A DNA stretch of 28,361 nt. Source: an uncultured Ruminococcus sp. (GTDB taxonomy: Bacteria > Bacillota_A > Clostridia > Oscillospirales > Acutalibacteraceae). Below the pieces are notes generated by a model. That model ran no database searches, was not told the origin of the DNA, and saw only the letters and a program-made list of their open reading frames with translations. Location: assembly GCA_902798605.1 (NCBI GenBank), contig CADBXH010000011.1, positions 1 to 28,361 of the forward strand, read 5' to 3'. Shown one piece after another: positions 9,175-17,096 of the stretch. Made by a program: the position numbers and the translations under genes. Each line of letters opens with the position of its first letter. The first letter of the stretch is position 1.

Positions 9175-9906
9175 ATGAGTATTTTGTCTACTGTACAAGC
9201 CATTCAGCTCGGTATTGAATCAATCGAAGCGAGAACCGATATCCCGCCGCGAAAAAAGGAGCAGGCGATAAAGCTTCTTAGTTCTCTCGAACAGTCCGAC
9301 TGGTATCAAAACTGGACAAAGGAGAGTGTTATCAAGGCGCTGAACGATTACAAGGAGAGAAACGGACGCGCGCCGACCGTTACTAATCTAAAGGAACACG
9401 GAATGCCCAATGGCGTCACGATACAGTCTGTATTCAATATGAAGCCCTCACTTTTGCTCAAGCGGCTTTTCCCTGAAAACAGGAATCAGAGGCACGTTGA
9501 TCCCGAGCTTGCTAATCCCTACGGCTTTGAAAAACCGGAGGACTGGATTAATTGCTTTGCAGAGCAGTTCAACAAACATAAAAAAGAGGGGATGAATTGC
9601 AGACAGTTCAATATCCTCCGCGATGAAGGCACACCGACATGGGAGACCGTCGCTAGACATTGCAAAATCGCGACATGGAGGGATTTAATGAAAAAGGCGG
9701 GCGTCAAGTACATAAGACCAAAACGCGAGACTGCCCATAATCTCGAATTAAATAATTTCAAAAGCCCGATCTGCGAAAAGCTCGACGCGATCAACAGGGA
9801 GCGCAGGCAGATTTTGGATGAGTTTATTGAGCTGGTCAATGAACGCGAGCAAAAGGAAAGAGAATTCCTAAAAGCCGTCGCGGATTCGAAAGGAAAAGCG
9901 GGATGA
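9175..9906 (+). CDS. Protein with two homing-endonuclease-associated-type repeats, function unknown
   Basis: A 243-aa soluble protein with a strong ribosome site (AGGAGG, 7 nt before ATG). Two helical repeats are visible. Roughly residues 42-100 carry VIKALNDYKERNGRAPTV and a final KPSLLLKRLF; roughly 118-172 carry NCRQFNILRDEGTPTWETV and TWRDLMKKAGV. This layout (helix, GRxPT, turn, then W/F..L...AG) resembles the 'HNH_repeat' DNA-binding module found beside homing endonucleases. No HNH or GIY-YIG catalytic motif is seen. The C-terminal 55 residues are charged and likely coiled coil. It begins 49 nt after the sigG break, so it may belong to the sequence that replaced the rest of sigG. Function is not known. 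Confidence 0.7.
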   Translation: MSILSTVQAIQLGIESIEARTDIPPRKKEQAIKLLSSLEQSDWYQNWTKESVIKALNDYKERNGRAPTVTNLKEHGMPNGVTIQSVFNMKPSLLLKRLFPENRNQRHVDPELANPYGFEKPEDWINCFAEQFNKHKKEGMNCRQFNILRDEGTPTWETVARHCKIATWRDLMKKAGVKYIRPKRETAHNLELNNFKSPICEKLDAINRERRQILDEFIELVNEREQKEREFLKAVADSKGKAG

Positions 9907-9954
9907 AATAAGTATCCTATGCTTTACTATTAGTTGATAAATAATATCGCATAT

Positions 9955-9983
9955 TTGACATACTACTCCTTTAATAATAGAAT
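9955..9983 (+). promoter_or_regulatory. Orphan sigma-A promoter
   Basis: TTGACA (9955-9960), a 17-nt spacer and TAGAAT (9978-9983). Only about 30 nt separate the predicted start from a strong terminator hairpin, and no ORF lies between. Confidence 0.6.
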
Positions 9984-9989
9984 AACAAT

Positions 9990-10058
9990 GCATTTATGAA
10001 ATAATATGTTGATATAAAACCAGCAGACATACCGCTATGGTATGCCTGTTGGTTTTTA
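9990..10058 (+). ncRNA. Candidate small RNA of about 70 nt
   Basis: A transcript from the promoter at 9955-9983 would start near 9990 and end in the T-run after the hairpin at 10019-10053. The 5' part is AT-rich and single-stranded in appearance, followed by the terminator stem, the usual plan of a short trans-acting RNA. It is read convergently to the minus-strand dockerin gene. Existence is inference from promoter plus terminator only. Confidence 0.4.
10016..10058. terminator. Bidirectional terminator
   Basis: A 15-bp stem (10019-10033 with 10039-10053, one mismatch and one G-U) with a 5-nt loop. A T-run follows on the plus strand and an A-run precedes, so it can also stop minus-strand transcripts from the envelope cluster whose last stop codon is at 10148. 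Confidence 0.85.
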
Positions 10059-10147
10059 TATGCACCAAAGCTTTGTATACTTATAGAAGACCGGTTTTTA
10101 TTTTCTGAACAAAGCTTCGGATTATATTATTTCATTGTATTAGGTGA

Positions 10148-11053
10148 TCAAGCTGCTTTCGTAAACTCAGAGATTTTTCCCGCCGCGTATTTTTGGATAT
10201 CTGCTGCGTCTAAAATATCAACGTTGCCGTCATCGTTTACATCAGCCAAAATCTTTTGTTTATCAGTCAAATCAGTTTTGTCGGAAGCATATTTTTGTAC
10301 CATGGCAGAATCAAGTATGTCAACTCTTTTGTCATTATTAACGTCTCCGATCAAGAATGTAGTTTCTACATCGCCCTTGGGATAAATGTTTGTTTCTGTC
10401 TCGTATAAGGATGCTAATTCCGGATCAACACCGCGCCAATTAATAATCGGATACATGCTCCACGGCTCCGGTTCATCTTCGTCACAAAGCGATATGGTAC
10501 GAAAATCCACATTAACATTAGTGTACAAGGCGTCTTTGTCAAGTACTTTAAATATAAATTTACAAAATGTTATCGGAGAAGTATTACCGTTTTCATCCTC
10601 ATTATACGCATAAGGACAATATGTTACATTTGTGTAATTTCCAACCATACGGCCGCAGTTTTCGTCACCAAAATCATTGACCACTGCAGTTGAATTATTC
10701 TCTACAAGAAATGGGAAAATATTTAATCTCTGTCTTTTGTTTACGGTAACATAATTATATGCATTTTTATATTCAAGGACTTCCGGATCCCAAGTTAACT
10801 CAAAATCAAAATTAATAACGATTTTTTCGGGAGCGTAAAGCTTACACTCAACCGTAATGAATACATCACCGTTTTCGTCCTTATACATATTTATATCTTT
10901 ATATGAATTGATCTGTTCAGGAAAAATATTCGATGTTACTTTTACAGTAAATGGTTTTTCCGTACCCGCTGCCGAAACCGAACTTACTGTTCCCGCGACG
11001 ATAGTAAATGCCATTATCGCGGCAAGTAAAACTGATAAAAATCTTTTGATCAT
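10148..11053 (-). CDS. Secreted dockerin protein with an N-terminal cohesin-like beta domain
   Basis: A 301-aa exported protein. A signal peptide MIKRFLSVLLAAIMAFTIVA ends near SVSAA. Residues ~30-200 hold a beta-rich module with FDFELTWDPEVLEY and ITFCKFIFKV, which recalls cohesin-type folds. The C-terminus is a type I dockerin: two calcium loops DVNNDKRVDILD and DVNDDGNVDILD, each followed by a helix ending QKYA. Dockerins bind cohesins and anchor proteins to cellulosome-like assemblies or the surface. The start at 11053 is chosen because AAAGGGG lies 8 nt upstream; an ATG at 11080 in the same frame lacks a site and would put charged residues before the signal peptide. It is last in a minus-strand cluster, 44 nt after the LRR gene. 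Confidence 0.85.
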   Translation of the reverse strand: MIKRFLSVLLAAIMAFTIVAGTVSSVSAAGTEKPFTVKVTSNIFPEQINSYKDINMYKDENGDVFITVECKLYAPEKIVINFDFELTWDPEVLEYKNAYNYVTVNKRQRLNIFPFLVENNSTAVVNDFGDENCGRMVGNYTNVTYCPYAYNEDENGNTSPITFCKFIFKVLDKDALYTNVNVDFRTISLCDEDEPEPWSMYPIINWRGVDPELASLYETETNIYPKGDVETTFLIGDVNNDKRVDILDSAMVQKYASDKTDLTDKQKILADVNDDGNVDILDAADIQKYAAGKISEFTKAA

Positions 11054-11097
11054 ATAAAGTACCCCTTTAAAACTTTCCATTTTTATTTTTTAATCTA

Positions 11098-12786
11098 TTA
11101 TTTAAACACAATGCTTTTTACGCTTGAATACGGCTTGCTGACTGTTGCGCCGACAGGACGAACCTGAACATAATATGTCGCGCCGCGCTGAACATTCAGG
11201 ATCGGATAATATGTGTTAGTTGTTGAAGCCGATGACCAGTTTTTGTCGGTCGACTTTTTGTAATAAACAATATACTTCTTCGCGCCTCGGATCGAATTCC
11301 ATGTTACTCTGATCCCGTTCGACTTGTTAGCAAGAGTTACAGTCGGAGCGACAAGTGTAGGAACTGATTTTGATGCCGACCAAGCGCCATAGGATGTTCC
11401 GCTGTTTGCTGTCTGATACATAGCGCGAACCTGATAGGTGTAGGCGATACCGCCGACAACATTTTTTTCGGTAAATGTCGTTGATGTGGTGTAGAAATAT
11501 GTATACGCCTTATCGCCCGACTTCAAACGCGCGATCTGATATTTGTTAGCGCCGGGAACAGCGTTTATTTTCAGGGTATTATTGCCGTTATAAGTCAGCG
11601 ACGTGATGTTGGCTTTGGAAAGAGACTGTAAGAATTTTATATTGTTAGCTTTGGCGTATCTCTCGGCAAACGAACCGACTTTTCCGTAAATCGTCAGCGA
11701 AGCAGGATGATTATTAAACGCCCAGTCACCAGAAAGATTGCTGCTTGTTGTTTTTGTATTGCCGATTTCAGTTACACTATCGGGAATTGTGACAGTTGTC
11801 AATGAGGTACAGCCACTAAAGCAGTCGTAACCGATTTTTTTCGCTCCCTGAGAAATAGAAACCACGGTCAGAGCGGTGCATCCAAAGAAGACATAAGCAT
11901 CCATTGATCTAATTCCGCTGCCAAGGCTTGCTGTTTTTAGATTTTTGCAGTCAGAGAATGCTGAAATTCCGATTGTTTGCACATTGTTGGGAATAACTAC
12001 ATTTGTAAGTTTGTTGCAATCACAAAACGCACTTGCGCCAATCTCACTAACCGAACTTCCGATACTAAGTTTAGCTAAATTTTTACACCTTTCAAATGCT
12101 CCGCCGCTAATGGTTTTTACACTGTTTGGAATATTAAATTCTGCAATTGACTCACACCACCTAAACGCACCATCTCCGATTTTTTCAATACTATTTGGAA
12201 TGTTTACAGCCGCCAATGATACGCAGTTGTCAAAAGCGAGTGTTGGTATTTCTTTTACCCCGTTCAGAATTTTGACCGATTTCAAGTTGCTACAATTGCT
12301 GAATATCGAACTTCCCATTGAAGTAACCCCACTGCCGACCACTACGGACGTGAGCGAATTGCAGTTAAAAAAAGCACCTCCATCTAAAACGTTAACACTG
12401 TTAGGGATCGTAACCGATGTCAACTTTTTACAATTCTGAAAAGCAACCTCACGGATTCTTTTTAGCGTTGACGGAAGCGATACCGTTGTTAGGGTCAGGT
12501 TATTTTCAAACGCAGCATAATCGATACAGGTAACGGGATAACCTCCAAGTTTAGTTGGAATTGTCAACGCTGACGCGTTGCCTGTGTATTTTTCGACAAT
12601 GGCTTTTCCGGACTCTATTTTGTACTCTATACCGTTATAGTTTGCTCCTACAGAGCTTTCTTCTTCCGCCGCGGCAACAACCTGCGCTTTGTCCTCTGCT
12701 GCTCCGACAGTCAGCGGGGCAACGGTAAGAACACTTAACAAAAACGTTCCCGCGAGCATTGTACTTATGATTTTTTTGATTTTCAT
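11098..12786 (-). CDS. BspA-type leucine-rich repeat surface protein with two Fn3-like domains
   Basis: A 562-aa secreted protein. A signal peptide (MKIKKIISTMLAGTFLLSVL to about residue 30) precedes about twelve LRR_5 units spanning roughly 70-370, with the recurrent pattern 'F..C..L..v.IpnsV..Ig..AF..C'. Two fibronectin type III-like domains follow (about 393-480 and 482-562), each with a YQVRA or YYVQVRP strand. There is no sortase motif or dockerin, so attachment is unclear. Proteins of this type act in surface adhesion. AAGGAG lies 10 nt before the ATG. It sits between lipoprotein and dockerin genes on the same strand, so the cluster seems devoted to the cell envelope. Confidence 0.9.
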   Translation of the reverse strand: MKIKKIISTMLAGTFLLSVLTVAPLTVGAAEDKAQVVAAAEEESSVGANYNGIEYKIESGKAIVEKYTGNASALTIPTKLGGYPVTCIDYAAFENNLTLTTVSLPSTLKRIREVAFQNCKKLTSVTIPNSVNVLDGGAFFNCNSLTSVVVGSGVTSMGSSIFSNCSNLKSVKILNGVKEIPTLAFDNCVSLAAVNIPNSIEKIGDGAFRWCESIAEFNIPNSVKTISGGAFERCKNLAKLSIGSSVSEIGASAFCDCNKLTNVVIPNNVQTIGISAFSDCKNLKTASLGSGIRSMDAYVFFGCTALTVVSISQGAKKIGYDCFSGCTSLTTVTIPDSVTEIGNTKTTSSNLSGDWAFNNHPASLTIYGKVGSFAERYAKANNIKFLQSLSKANITSLTYNGNNTLKINAVPGANKYQIARLKSGDKAYTYFYTTSTTFTEKNVVGGIAYTYQVRAMYQTANSGTSYGAWSASKSVPTLVAPTVTLANKSNGIRVTWNSIRGAKKYIVYYKKSTDKNWSSASTTNTYYPILNVQRGATYYVQVRPVGATVSKPYSSVKSIVFK

Positions 12787-12884
12787 TTTTCTTTCTCCTT
12801 GTTATATTGGGTTTGGTTATAAAGAATATCATCTAAAACAAGTTGTTCCTTGTTTTTGTCGTCGTTAGTGAAACGTCCTGTCGA

Positions 12885-13757
12885 TCATTTGATTTTTATC
12901 CAATTATCGTAGTTGCCGGGATCATCCCTGAGTTTCTTTTGATCCCACTTTGCGACCTGTACAGCGTTTTCATACAAAAACGGATATGTTCCCTCCAGAT
13001 AAACATAATTTTTGTAATCCGGGGCATCTTTATAAGGGGCAAAGTAATATAACGCTCTTACGCAGGTCTCGTTCGGCTTGCCCTTGTAGTAATAAATGCT
13101 GTCGAGCTGGAGATCAAGATCGGCGTATTCGCTTTTTTTGACGCGCGCGTCATAAAGCTTTTGGATATCGTCAACGCGTTTTTTGCACTCGTCAGCGGAA
13201 ATGATAGGCGGGAGCTCAATGTCGAACTGGTCATTGGGCGCTTTTTCATATTTATCCGACGAGTGTTTCGCGCTCATTGAAGTAGGATCAATCTCGACGC
13301 CGATATTAAATTTATTTTGACCATTCATACAAGATGAATCAAAAATACAATTCGCGTATTTTTCGCCGTCTTTGGTTATCTCCCAAGATGATGTATAATG
13401 TCTGTCTTTCCTTATATCATCACTTGCTCTGGTAAAAGTAAAACCGTCTGATTCCACTGGAGAATCAGCCTTAATGTAAAACTGAGGAAGCGAAAGCACG
13501 CTTTCGCTGTCGGGATCGTATCCAACCGTATACAGCTTCTCGTTGACGATTTTGTCACGGAAGTTCTTTAGGTTTACGGTAGTTGTTCTATCTTCTGTCG
13601 CCTGCTGAGAGGACTCGTTTGCCGTGCCTGATGACTGCGCGCCGGACACAGCGGGAGCTTCCTTTTTTCCGCAGCCGGTGAACAAGGCTGCCGAAGTTGT
13701 TATCATTGATAACACCAATAAAGCAGCGATGGTTTTTGTGAAGTTAATCTTTTTCAT
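12885..13757 (-). CDS. Lipoprotein, paralogue 2 of a tandem pair
   Basis: A 290-aa lipoprotein with the signal MKKINFTKTIAALLVLSMIT and lipobox LFTGC (C29). A Ser/Ala/Gln-rich linker follows, then a soluble domain with features such as FTRASDDIRKDRHYTSSWEI, IELPPIISADECKK and a final DNWIKIK. It is a clear paralogue of the next gene upstream: the linker AVSGAQSSG, the PP(I/M)(I/M)(S/T)(A/D)(D/A)EC motif and the WIK(I/L)K end are shared. AGGAG is 7 nt before the ATG, and 11 nt separate the two genes. No function is recognised. An AT-rich hairpin (AAAACAAG / CTTGTTTT, 12837-12858) follows the stop and may be a weak terminator. Confidence 0.8.
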   Translation of the reverse strand: MKKINFTKTIAALLVLSMITTSAALFTGCGKKEAPAVSGAQSSGTANESSQQATEDRTTTVNLKNFRDKIVNEKLYTVGYDPDSESVLSLPQFYIKADSPVESDGFTFTRASDDIRKDRHYTSSWEITKDGEKYANCIFDSSCMNGQNKFNIGVEIDPTSMSAKHSSDKYEKAPNDQFDIELPPIISADECKKRVDDIQKLYDARVKKSEYADLDLQLDSIYYYKGKPNETCVRALYYFAPYKDAPDYKNYVYLEGTYPFLYENAVQVAKWDQKKLRDDPGNYDNWIKIK

Positions 13758-13768
13758 TTTTCAATCTC

Positions 13769-14698
13769 CTATTTAAGCTTGATCCAGGTGAGTATGTTGG
13801 GATTATCCTCACCAATATAAGCGGGATCGGTGCTTCCCCGCAAAACCGAGCTGCTGTAAACAGCTTTCACCTGCGTGCTGTCCATAAACGGATATTCATA
13901 AGCCGCTTCGTAATAATTTTCTTCGTCGTCTGAATAGAATGCATGTATGGTAACGAGGTCATATGCGCCAAACCCTTTTGTTTCCTTTCCGTAATAAATA
14001 CTGTTGAACTCCAATTTCTTGTCTTTATAATCCCCAAATGATACGGTATCTTCGATCATTTTCTCAATTTCCGGAAGGTGTTGTTTACACTCGGCGTCTG
14101 TCATCATTGGAGGGACGTCGATCTCAAATTCTCCGCTTGCGCTTTTGATTTCCACCGCCGAGCTGCTTGCGTTATCAGCGGTCTTTTTACCGGCGTAAAT
14201 GTTGAACAGGTTTGTTTTTTTACATGCTCCCCAATCATCCTCGTGATGCGCAGACAATTCAAAAGTACCGAGCTTTTTATCACCGGAGCTGATTTCCCAT
14301 TCTGACTTGTATGACGCTACAGAACTATTTGGGACTTTTTGTTCTTCGTCTGTTGTTTTTGTAAATGTGTAACCGTCAGCCTCGATCGGAGAATTTGCTA
14401 CTAACTTGAATAATGCTTTTCCCGGGAAACCAATCTTAGGATCGGTCGCTACATAGTCTTCGACCTTTACCGTGTACTGCTTTTTGTCAACGATCTCACT
14501 GAGAAAGCCCTTAAGGTCTATCGGACCGCTCGTCTCTGTAGCCTGCTGAGAGGACTCAGTTGCCGCGCCTGATGACTGCGCGCCGGATACGGCGGGGGCT
14601 TCGTTTTTGCCGCAGCCCGTGAACAAGGCTGCAGACGCCGTTATCGTTGATACTGCCAATACAGCAGCGATAAGTTTTTTAACAACTGTTTTTTTCAT
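13769..14698 (-). CDS. Lipoprotein, paralogue 1 of a tandem pair
   Basis: A 309-aa lipoprotein, signal MKKTVVKKLIAAVLAVSTIT and lipobox LFTGC (C29), with a Ser/Gln-rich linker and a C-terminal domain ending NILTWIKLK. The same order of blocks as its neighbour (signal, AVSGAQSSG linker, 'GF(L/R)...IV(D/N)(K/E)K.YTV', SEWEI, PPMMTDAECK) shows tandem duplication followed by strong divergence. The upstream ribosome site is AAGGAG. It is the first gene of the minus-strand envelope cluster; the 14699-14860 spacer is AT-rich and no clean sigma-A promoter for it was found. Function unknown. Confidence 0.8.
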   Translation of the reverse strand: MKKTVVKKLIAAVLAVSTITASAALFTGCGKNEAPAVSGAQSSGAATESSQQATETSGPIDLKGFLSEIVDKKQYTVKVEDYVATDPKIGFPGKALFKLVANSPIEADGYTFTKTTDEEQKVPNSSVASYKSEWEISSGDKKLGTFELSAHHEDDWGACKKTNLFNIYAGKKTADNASSSAVEIKSASGEFEIDVPPMMTDAECKQHLPEIEKMIEDTVSFGDYKDKKLEFNSIYYGKETKGFGAYDLVTIHAFYSDDEENYYEAAYEYPFMDSTQVKAVYSSSVLRGSTDPAYIGEDNPNILTWIKLK

Positions 14699-14932
14699 AT
14701 TTTTTTCTCCTTTTATAAAGATTTTTATTTTAATAAGCTACTGAGCCGTAGCCTATGATAATCGAAAACCTTGAAGCTCCTTTGAAAAATATATCAAATC
14801 AAGATTCGCAAATTATATATAATATCATATTTTCGCCTATGTAATTAACCCGATTTTTCTTCCCGTTTATTTGTCCGTTCAATTACTATAACGAAAAAAA
14901 TTTGTAAAATGATTTAAATAAATGAAAAATTT

Positions 14933-14967
14933 AAATATTTTTTTCGATTTTCTCCGTTTATTAAGTA
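14933..14967 (+). promoter_or_regulatory. Possible degenerate ECF-type promoter
   Basis: A T-run, CGATTTTCTCC and GTTTATTAAG here align with AAACTTTTTT, ten nt and TGTCTATTAT at 20651-20680. The -35 AAC is lost (AAAT) and GTCTA is GTTTA. It lies about 85 nt upstream of a truncated ECF gene, so it may be a decayed autoregulatory site. The rest of the 14699-15051 spacer is AT-rich and otherwise featureless. Confidence 0.25.
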
Positions 14968-14994
14968 GAAGAGAAAAAAATTAGAGTTGCCATT

Positions 14995-15024
14995 TTGTCA
15001 AAAACATGATAAAATAAATAAAAT
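14995..15024 (+). promoter_or_regulatory. Possible sigma-A promoter for the ECF fragment
   Basis: TTGTCA (14995-15000) and TAAAAT (15019-15024) are spaced by 18 nt, and GGAGG follows 9 nt before the ATG at 15052. Confidence 0.4.
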
Positions 15025-15051
15025 ATTTATATCGGGATACGGAGGTGCTGA

Positions 15052-15285
15052 ATGAAAAAATCAGAATTGCAACAGCTCGCAGCACGCGCAGCAAAAGGAG
15101 AAAGCGCGGCGTGGGACATGCTGTACCGTGAAATCAGCATGATCTCCGGTTCTGTATGCGGTAAGAACAACCTGTCCCGCGAGGACGTCGAGGACGTGAG
15201 CCAGGAAATCGCGCTCGCGATATCGGGCAGGTTAAGCGAGCTTGCCGCTATGGATAACCCCGAGGGCTATATCCGCCGCGTTACC
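15052..15285 (+). pseudogene. 5' fragment of an ECF sigma factor
   Basis: The first 78 residues are a sigma-70 region 2: LAARAAKGESAAWDMLYREI, then LSREDVEDVSQEIALAI and NPEGYIRRV. At about 15285 the similarity ends; the frame continues for 20 hydrophobic codons to a stop at 15346-15348 that come from the antisense of a lipoprotein fragment. The promoter-binding region 4 is absent, so the product is not a working sigma factor. It has an intact start with GGAGG. The break joins it tail to tail with the lipoprotein fragment at 15286-15451. Confidence 0.7.
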
Positions 15286-15451
15286 GGCGGTACTGTAGTC
15301 GGCTGCGCTGTGGTATGCTGCGCCGTAGTCGCCAGGATGGTTGTCTGAGCCTGAGTTTCCTCCTGTGAATCCTCTGTCCCGGACGGTTTTGCAGAACAGG
15401 CGGTCAGCAAAACCATCAAAATCAACATAACGAATGCAAATAACTTTTCAT
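15286..15451 (-). pseudogene. 5' fragment of a lipoprotein gene, frameshifted at codon 3
   Basis: On the minus strand a ribosome-site-like AAAAGG precedes ATG at 15451. After ATGAAAAG the frame is wrong by one base; shifting it gives LFAFVMLILMVLLTACSAKP, a textbook lipoprotein signal with lipobox LTAC, then a Gln/Thr-rich stretch with TTAQPTTVPP. One A missing from an A5 tract would explain the shift. The coding sense ends near 15286, where the ECF fragment begins. Only the first ~50 codons remain. Confidence 0.6.
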
Positions 15452-15544
15452 AATCAGCACCTTTTCTCTTTTATATCGTTTATAAGCTATCTTCCGGTTA
15501 GTTTACAATAATTATATCAGTCATAATCCCTGCGTTTTTAAAAG

Positions 15545-15573
15545 TTGACCACTCGAAAACAATGTGATATAAT
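15545..15573 (+). promoter_or_regulatory. Sigma-A promoter of the 52-aa zinc-ribbon gene
   Basis: TTGACC (15545-15550), a 17-nt spacer and TATAAT (15568-15573). Transcription would start about 25 nt before the ATG at 15604. The 15452-15544 stretch upstream is AT-rich with no gene seen. Confidence 0.8.
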
Positions 15574-15603
15574 TTATATATACTTATAAGAGGGCGAATC
15601 AAA

Positions 15604-15762
15604 ATGAAGTATTGCATTAATTGTTTGTCCGAAAATCCCGATGACGCAAAACGTTGCCAAAATTGCAAATTCGAGTTCGGTCAGGCGCTGGATATTTTGG
15701 CTCAGAATAAAAAGCACGGAAAAAAAGAAGTTCAAACCAACAAATCAAAAACTAACGGTTAA
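15604..15762 (+). CDS. Small zinc-ribbon protein (52 aa)
   Basis: A complete 52-aa ORF with its own promoter, a GAGGG ribosome site and a terminator that overlaps its stop codon. Two CxxC pairs (C4/C7 and C18/C21) in MKYCINCLSENPDDAKRCQN match the short zinc ribbons that often start regulatory or membrane proteins in Clostridia, but nothing follows except a Lys-rich tail. It is a stand-alone ribbon of unknown role. It lies just upstream of the regulator-lipoprotein-kinase operon, and a second ribbon protein lies just downstream of it. Confidence 0.8.
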   Translation: MKYCINCLSENPDDAKRCQNCKFEFGQALDILAQNKKHGKKEVQTNKSKTNG

Positions 15763-15798
15763 GCTTATTGCCTATATAAGCTTAACCGCTTTTATTTT
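15756..15798 (+). terminator. Terminator of the 52-aa zinc-ribbon gene
   Basis: A perfect 12-bp stem, CGGTTAAGCTTA (15756-15767) with TAAGCTTAACCG (15777-15788), followed by CTTTTATTTT. The 5' arm includes the stop codon. The sequence resembles the terminator at 19970-20004. Confidence 0.88.
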
Positions 15799-15862
15799 AA
15801 TAAAGTCAAAATTTAAAAACAGAAAAAATAATAATGATATAATTAAAGCAAGCAAAAACATA

Positions 15863-15891
15863 TTGAATAAAATCCGAAATCAGTATATAAT
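15863..15891 (+). promoter_or_regulatory. Sigma-A promoter of the regulator-lipoprotein-kinase operon
   Basis: TTGAAT (15863-15868), a 17-nt spacer and TATAAT (15886-15891), about 30 nt before the ATG at 15921. Confidence 0.7.
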
Positions 15892-15920
15892 GATATTGTC
15901 ATGATGGAAAGAGGGTTACT

Positions 15921-17066
15921 ATGTCAAGCACAACACAATATGTCAGGATGGATCTTGTTGATAACGGCTCGCTTGGCAGCGTTTTAGAATACATAAAAAA
16001 CAACCGCAATAATTTTTTGAGCTGGAAAAACTATATCAATTATCTGCTCGAATCAAACGGCGGAAAATACACTCGCTTTGCCGACAAAATCGGTTTTAGT
16101 AAAAACACCGTCAAAAAGTGGTGCGTCGAGGGCAAAAAGCCCCAAAACCGTGACAGCTTTATAAAAATCGCATTTGGGCTGAATATGAACCTCGAGCAGA
16201 CAAATCATCTGCTCCAAAAATACGGATCATATTCAAGACTTTATCCAAAAGACCTGTACGACGCAATAATTATCTATGTTATCCAAAAGCGCCAAGGGAG
16301 TTTTGACGATCCTAACTACAGCTTTGATTCAATAAAAAAGTGGAACGAAAAGCTTGCCGATATCCGTGCGGAGGTTCGGAAAAAATACAAAGAAAACCAG
16401 TTGAAGCTCCTTAACGGCAAAACCCTGAGTACGGTAATTGCGCATCAGAATATAGCGAGCTTAAAAGACGATTCTGATTTTGAGCGGTATATTCTTGATA
16501 ACAGAAATATATTCTTCAATTCCTATAATAAGCTGGTTAGGTTCATCGACGACTTTATAAAGATCCGCGCAGATGAGTATAATCAGATACACGATAAGGA
16601 CGAGGAACCGTTTAGCCTGCATTTTCTGATAAAGCAAAAGGGACTTAACGATTCGCTCGAGGTCGCGCTTTCTCAGCTCAGAACAAAACGAATCTTACCG
16701 AAGCGCGGTCAGCTGATAACTATCGGCGTTTTGCTGAATATGGTCGAGCAAGATATAAATACTATGCTCGAGCTTGCAAATATGCAAAAGCTTTATCCGC
16801 GCGATCAGCTTGACGCCATGATGATCGTTATGCTGACAAATGCTGTTGAAGAAAACCCCGATTTGGAGCTCAAAAACGCGTTGAGCTATATCCAAGGCGG
16901 CTCGAACCTCAAATTACGTGAGCAGTATCGCTCCGAGGTAGAGAGATTTTACAGCTGCGATTTTGGTTGCTTTAACGACAATCTGGATGATATTTTTGAC
17001 TATATCCGAGATCAGGTCGAAAGCACGGATAACTATGAGGATGTTGTCGCCGATATAATGCAGTAA
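15921..17066 (+). CDS. HTH-like regulator with an internal duplication
   Basis: A 381-aa cytoplasmic protein. Residues ~35-100 look like a helix-turn-helix of XRE character: GGKYTRFADKIGFSKNTVKK followed by KPQNRDSFIKIAFGLNM. The C-terminal half (~235-325) repeats the same plan in diverged form, including ILPKRGQLITIGVLLNM and LYPRDQLDAMMIVML, matching LYPKDLYDAIIIYVI of the first half. This suggests two DNA- or ligand-binding units in one chain. It opens an operon with a lipoprotein and a Ser/Thr kinase, with 30 nt to the next gene, so it could be a kinase substrate or transcription partner; that is inference. AAAGAGG lies 6 nt before the ATG. No named family is assigned. Confidence 0.72.
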   Translation: MSSTTQYVRMDLVDNGSLGSVLEYIKNNRNNFLSWKNYINYLLESNGGKYTRFADKIGFSKNTVKKWCVEGKKPQNRDSFIKIAFGLNMNLEQTNHLLQKYGSYSRLYPKDLYDAIIIYVIQKRQGSFDDPNYSFDSIKKWNEKLADIRAEVRKKYKENQLKLLNGKTLSTVIAHQNIASLKDDSDFERYILDNRNIFFNSYNKLVRFIDDFIKIRADEYNQIHDKDEEPFSLHFLIKQKGLNDSLEVALSQLRTKRILPKRGQLITIGVLLNMVEQDINTMLELANMQKLYPRDQLDAMMIVMLTNAVEENPDLELKNALSYIQGGSNLKLREQYRSEVERFYSCDFGCFNDNLDDIFDYIRDQVESTDNYEDVVADIMQ

Positions 17067-17096
17067 GGTTATACGGCGAAAGCGCAGGAGGTTAGT

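Noticed and set aside
11945..12439. 164-aa plus-strand frame
   Set aside because: It is the antisense of the leucine-rich repeat array; repetitive genes often leave a long open antisense frame.
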